A model generated the notes under the pieces. It saw only the letters and a program-made list of their open reading frames with translations, searched no databases and was not told where the DNA came from. Shown one piece after another: positions 59,703 to 64,000 of a DNA stretch of 64,000 bases (position 1 is its first letter; each line of letters opens with the position of its first letter). Source of the DNA: Anisus vortex (Eukaryota > Mollusca > Gastropoda > Planorbidae); the NCBI GenBank assembly GCA_949126835.1, contig OX421503.1, positions 5,915,457-5,979,456 of the forward strand. Reading direction: 5' to 3'. Both the position numbers and the translations under genes were made by a program.

Positions 59703-60131
59703 ATACAGTGTGAACATTCATTGGATTATTAAATAATTAATTAAGTTTCTTCTGGATTTCTACTCTGGATTTACATTGCAGTAATTTCATACAGTGAATG
59801 TGTTTTCATTTGGATTATTAAGTAATCTTTAATTTAATCATATTTTTTACATTCATTAGTATGAATTATATATATATATATGTATTATTTATGTATAAAG
59901 CGGGCTCTGGTTGGCGGGACTTTCTAAAATAAATCTCTTGTCTATTCTTATTCTGTCTATCATCTATTTCTATTTCTTAAAAGAGATTGATTAGAAATGA
60001 TTCTTTGTTAGGGTTATTTCTGTTAGTTGTCTTGACTTTGTTTGTTATTGTTAAGAATTATTAAAGTAAAATTACTATAGTCTTGTCAATGTTATACATG
60101 TCGTTATTCTTTGTCAGAAATTCCTCTATCA
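59703..60131 (+). mobile_element. Candidate 5' LTR of the right-edge retroelement
   Basis: Begins TGATA and ends TATCA. It contains TATAAAG at 59894-59900 and AATAAA at 59928-59933, the compact promoter/poly(A) layout of an LTR R region. Two to three bases after its end lies a TGG-starting stretch (TGGTCCAAGCAGC) that could be a tRNA primer-binding site. The boundaries are guesses because the 3' LTR is outside the window. Confidence 0.38.
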
Positions 60132-61175
60132 TTTGTGGTCCAAGCAGCATTAGTGTATTGTGATTGTGTTTTTTTTCTATTGTTACTTGATATAATTTTT
60201 TTGTTGTGTATTTTTTGAAATATCATTAATATGCATTGATTAGTTTTTGCTCTCTGAGTATAATGGTCTATGGTAAGAACATTAACAATAATAAGTTCAC
60301 CTAGATAATAATAATATGAATATTCACATTCATAACTATATAATTTAAGTAGTGCCCAATTACATGTAACTACAATTAACAAAATAATAATTGATATCTA
60401 ATACATGTAACTACAAATGTACAAAATATTCACAATATAACAGGTAAAATAACCTAAATAAAAATAATATTGTGCTTTGCAGTGCTACTGTAATAATATT
60501 ATCTAGAATTTACATTGCTATCAATAATAGTAAAATTATTGTGTATTGGCATTAATGAAAATGTACTTCCAGTAATCACTATAAAAATGTGCTTCCAATA
60601 CTGATAATAATTACATCCATTTCAATTGCTCATAAGAATAATATCATAGTGGCTTAAGATAACATTAATCTAATTGTTATATGCCATCCTCAATAATAAT
60701 AATAATATTATATTTGTACTACCATTGGTAATAATAAGATTGTACTTTGCTTTGCGGAAAATAATTGTGCAACCTATATAGTAATAATAAGTCATAATAG
60801 CAAAAAGTGACTTGCACTTGCTTTAAACTCTACTATAAAATTGCTAATAATAATAAAATAAACAAGCCATAATAGAAAATGTGTCTTGGCTTAGCATACT
60901 TGTTGACATTCTAGCATTTTGCATTCTGAATTATAAACATTTTACTACAGCATAGGATTAAAAAAAAAAAAAAAAAAGTTGCTGTGATATTATATGACTG
61001 CTCATTCTGTATTTAATAAATATTGTCATTCAGTAATATAAAAATGCTCATTCAGTAATTAATAAATATTGCCATCCAGTATAGGAATAAAACATTGCTG
61101 TACTATAAAATAGTGCATTATAATAATTGTACTGTACTATAATATAATAAATCTTGACATTCATAATAAACAATA
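60132..61175 (+). other. AT-rich untranslated leader of the retroelement
   Basis: About 1 kb rich in AATAATA runs, with an A18 tract near 60960 and degenerate repeats around ATTCAGTAAT. No ORF of note. It lies between the candidate primer-binding site and the Gag start codon, where a 5' leader is expected. Confidence 0.4.
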
Positions 61176-64000
61176 ATGGAGTCAAAGGTTCAATTACTCT
61201 ATGATGAGGCTAAATTGTTGGCAAAAGAATATGGTATTACTGATAAGAAAGAATATCAAGAATTTGTTGAAAATAAAGTTAAGCAATTGAAAAAAGAATT
61301 AGCAGATAAGGAAAGAGATGAACGAGCAGAATTAAGAGCTCATGAAATTAAACAAAAAGAACTTGATAATGAAATTAAACAAAAAGAACTTGATAATGAA
61401 ATTAAACAAAAACAACTAGAACTAGAAATGAATAAAGAAAAAGAATTGAAAGAACTCGAAATGAATAAAGAAAAAGAATTGAAAGAACTAGAAATGAATA
61501 AAGAAAAAGAGTTAAGAGAAACTCAGTTGAAAGAAACTCAACTAAAATTAGCTCATGAATTGGAGTTGGCTAAATTACAAAATACTAAAGTTGAGCAAAC
61601 AAATAATGAAAAATCAAAACATGGTGTTAGATTCAAAATGCCTCCTTTTGATGGAAAAGAGAAAATTGTTGATTTTCTAAATTTATTTGAAGCAACATGT
61701 AAAGGATATGGGATTCCCATTTCAGAATATTACATTCACCTTATCCCACAATTGAAAGATAAGGGTAGGGAAGCACTATCACATATTGATAAAGAAATAA
61801 CTGATTATGCCATTATCAAAGAACAGTTAATAAAATTCTTTATCCACTCTGAGGATTATTACAGACAAAAGTTTCATAACTTTATCTTAACAGACAAGAT
61901 AGAACCGAGAGCTTTTGTGTCTGAAGTGAAAACATTTTTACTTACCTGGTTAGACTTAGTAAAAATAGATACCAAAAATCCTAATGAGATTATAGAAATC
62001 ATGGTTGTTGATAAAGTATTAGAACAAGCTTCTAAACCATTGTTTACTCACATTATGGAAAGAAAAGTTAAGACAGTTGAGAGTTTGATAGATGCAATCT
62101 CAAATTTTAAGGATAGTCATCCTAATGTAGAACTGACTAAACAAAATCAAACAGTAAATACAATTCAACATAGAAGAAGGAGCTATTCACCTCCTAGGTC
62201 TAGACATAATCAATTTGGCAATAAAAAAAAAAAATCTAATAATTATAGATGTATTTTTTGCAATGGTACAAACCATTCATCAGAATATTGTTACAGAAAT
62301 AACAATACAAGAGGTAGAAATTTCAATCCAAACTTCAATAGATCAAATGTTGATCATAGAAGTTTTTCAAATCAAAATTTTTCTAATTTTGATAATAGAA
62401 ACTTTCCAAATCAGAATTTTTCAAATTTTGGAAACAGAAATATGCCAAATCAGAATTTTTCCAATAACAATGTGCCAAATCAACATGTTGGAAGACAAGA
62501 TTTTCCTAATACTCAAAACAGACCTCAATCAAATTTCCAAAATAGAAGAAATAGAGGAAAACTTAACAATTCCACATCTCAATCTAATAATGTCATATTT
62601 GAAAACAGGGGTCAGTTAATACTTTTTCCTGCTTATGTGGAAGGAAAGACCACTTACTGTCTAAGAGACACCGGAAGTAGTATAATATGCATAGATGAAA
62701 GTATCATTCCAAATCAGAAACCCACCAATATAATAAGAGTGGATACAATAAAACTTGGAAATGGTTCCACTGTAAATTGTCCTGTCACTATAATAGACAT
62801 TGATTGTCCTTGGCTCACTGGAAAAGCAGAGGCAGCCATAATGAAAAACTGTGTTGCACCTTTAATTATTGGTAATTCTTTCAATGTCAAACATGATAAT
62901 AGTTTTGACATTTTTCAAAAATGGATGAATGAAAAATCCAATGACTTGAATTTGAAACCTGTTCTATTGCAAAATGAGAAGTTAGTAGATTTACCAGAAC
63001 AAGAATTTTACCCTGCTCTACAAACTTTTAATTTCTTACAAACCATAGGAAAGTCAGAAAATAATATTCTTAATGAGACACCTAATATTGACTTATCCAT
63101 AAATAATGAAAAGGATAATCCTATTCCCAAATGGAATGGAACAGAAAAACTAGAACAGTATGTAAGCAAATTTGAAAGTCAATGTGAAATAAACAATGTA
63201 CCAAAAGAATTACATGCTATTTCATTATGTAGACATTTAGAAGGTCATAAACAAATATTCAACATTGCTAAAAATCAAATCTCTGATTTTACTAAAATGA
63301 AGAGTGAGATATTATCATACATTGATAGTCCTCATAAAAAGGAAACCCAAATGAAAAAAACAGAAAATATCAGTTTAATAAACATGCCTTTTGATGAGCT
63401 AACTCTAAAAAAAGAACAGAAAGAAGATCTATACATAATTAAAATGGTATCAGAAATTGAAAAAGGTCAGGTTAAAAATAAAAACATTGAAATAATAAAT
63501 GGAATTCTCTGTAGAAAGGACACTAAATTAGATGTAACTCAAATAGTTATACCTAAAACATTAACTGTCAAAGTAATGCAAATTTCGCACAACAATGCAT
63601 TGTCAGGTCATTTGAGTAGCAAGAAAACAGTTTGTAAACTTAAAAAGAATTTCTGGTGGCCTAAAATGGAAAAAGATTTGAAAACATTTATTAAAAGCTG
63701 TGATACCTGTCTTAGACATAATAAAAAAGATTCTAAACATAAGGCTCCAATACAAATGACCGATACCATAAACAAACCTTTTTACAAGATAGCAGTTGAT
63801 ATAATAGGGCCCATGAAGCAGACTAAAACTACCAAAGCAAAGTTTGCCTTAACCATTATAGACATGGGAAGTAGATGGATAGAGGTAGTTCCATTAAGGG
63901 AAATAACTGCAGAAAGGGTCTGTAATGCTCTTTTACCTATCTTTTGTCGTTTCGGTTTTCCAAAGTTCATATTGAGTGACAATGGAACTCAATTCAAATC
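61176..64000 (+). CDS. LTR-retroelement Gag-protease-integrase polyprotein, open at window end
   Basis: Read codon by codon, this frame is open for at least 941 codons. Parts by residue: K/E-rich coiled coil with short internal repeats (about 20-140); Gag capsid (about 155-330, starting near FDGKEK); CCHC zinc knuckle C359-x2-C-x4-H-x4-C372; N/F-rich low-complexity stretch (about 380-450); retropepsin with D498-T-G-S-S and a later LIIG; a second capsid-like segment (about 655-720); integrase HHCC (H805, H812, C842, C845) and catalytic D875 and D935, with the expected Glu beyond the window. No reverse transcriptase or RNase H lies between protease and integrase. Uninterrupted reading over 2.8 kb suggests a young copy. 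Ty3/gypsy-like integrase and Gag; the order resembles Gmr1-type elements if RT follows integrase. Confidence 0.9.
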   Translation, partial: MESKVQLLYDEAKLLAKEYGITDKKEYQEFVENKVKQLKKELADKERDERAELRAHEIKQKELDNEIKQKELDNEIKQKQLELEMNKEKELKELEMNKEKELKELEMNKEKELRETQLKETQLKLAHELELAKLQNTKVEQTNNEKSKHGVRFKMPPFDGKEKIVDFLNLFEATCKGYGIPISEYYIHLIPQLKDKGREALSHIDKEITDYAIIKEQLIKFFIHSEDYYRQKFHNFILTDKIEPRAFVSEVKTFLLTWLDLVKIDTKNPNEIIEIMVVDKVLEQASKPLFTHIMERKVKTVESLIDAISNFKDSHPNVELTKQNQTVNTIQHRRRSYSPPRSRHNQFGNKKKKSNNYRCIFCNGTNHSSEYCYRNNNTRGRNFNPNFNRSNVDHRSFSNQNFSNFDNRNFPNQNFSNFGNRNMPNQNFSNNNVPNQHVGRQDFPNTQNRPQSNFQNRRNRGKLNNSTSQSNNVIFENRGQLILFPAYVEGKTTYCLRDTGSSIICIDESIIPNQKPTNIIRVDTIKLGNGSTVNCPVTIIDIDCPWLTGKAEAAIMKNCVAPLIIGNSFNVKHDNSFDIFQKWMNEKSNDLNLKPVLLQNEKLVDLPEQEFYPALQTFNFLQTIGKSENNILNETPNIDLSINNEKDNPIPKWNGTEKLEQYVSKFESQCEINNVPKELHAISLCRHLEGHKQIFNIAKNQISDFTKMKSEILSYIDSPHKKETQMKKTENISLINMPFDELTLKKEQKEDLYIIKMVSEIEKGQVKNKNIEIINGILCRKDTKLDVTQIVIPKTLTVKVMQISHNNALSGHLSSKKTVCKLKKNFWWPKMEKDLKTFIKSCDTCLRHNKKDSKHKAPIQMTDTINKPFYKIAVDIIGPMKQTKTTKAKFALTIIDMGSRWIEVVPLREITAERVCNALLPIFCRFGFPKFILSDNGTQFK

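Noticed and set aside
62215..62619. 134-codon plus-strand ORF overlapping the retroelement
   Set aside because: It is an out-of-frame reading of the zinc-knuckle and N/F-rich region of the long ORF; its I/Q/T-rich repeats mirror the repeat in the true frame.

Overview
This window is AT-rich, intron-rich, repeat-laden animal nuclear DNA. Small phase-matched exons, large introns, tRNA-derived SINEs, hAT-like MITEs, degraded LINEs, long minisatellites and no bacterial-style gene packing rule out a prokaryote. Several dispersed repeats resemble families I associate with pulmonate/heterobranch snail genomes, so a gastropod mollusc is my best guess. That is inference, not proof.

The main genes are two paralogous type I membrane receptors on the minus strand. 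Receptor 1 (34660 down to 12914) can be built as 15 exons whose splice sites and phases all agree. It has a signal peptide, eight extracellular Ig-like domains each on one phase 1-1 exon, one transmembrane exon, and a cytoplasmic tail carrying three YxN motifs and two ITIM-like motifs (predicted 1121 aa). Receptor 2 (58241 down to 47236) is a segmental duplicate. It matches domains 3 to 8 and the transmembrane exon of receptor 1 exon for exon, with identical exon lengths. Its tail is different: a single short exon with three ITIM-like motifs. Its signal peptide and domains 1 and 2 are not in the window. Seven of the eight domains share an unusual cysteine pattern, C-x(19-21)-C near the start, in place of the classical Ig B-F pair.

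At the right edge (61176 to beyond 64000, plus strand) is an intact retroelement ORF: coiled coil, Gag, CCHC zinc knuckle and aspartic protease, then a second capsid-like segment where reverse transcriptase would normally lie, then an HHCC/DDE integrase. RT/RNase H is either downstream of integrase (Gmr1-like, copia-type order) or absent. Its upstream flank holds an LTR-like promoter and poly(A) signal, and it lies where the missing 5' exons of receptor 2 would be expected.

Layout: 1-12.9 kb is gene-poor with MITEs, SINEs and a 41-bp minisatellite; 12.9-34.7 kb is receptor 1, whose introns hold SINEs, a degraded LINE, a GC-rich island and a CRE/CCAAT/GC-box/TATA promoter-like island; 34.7-47.2 kb is an intergenic spacer with LINE fragments and a 2.9-kb 49-bp satellite; 47.2-58.2 kb is receptor 2, with a 39-bp GC-rich minisatellite in an intron; 58.3-64 kb is the retroelement and its flank.
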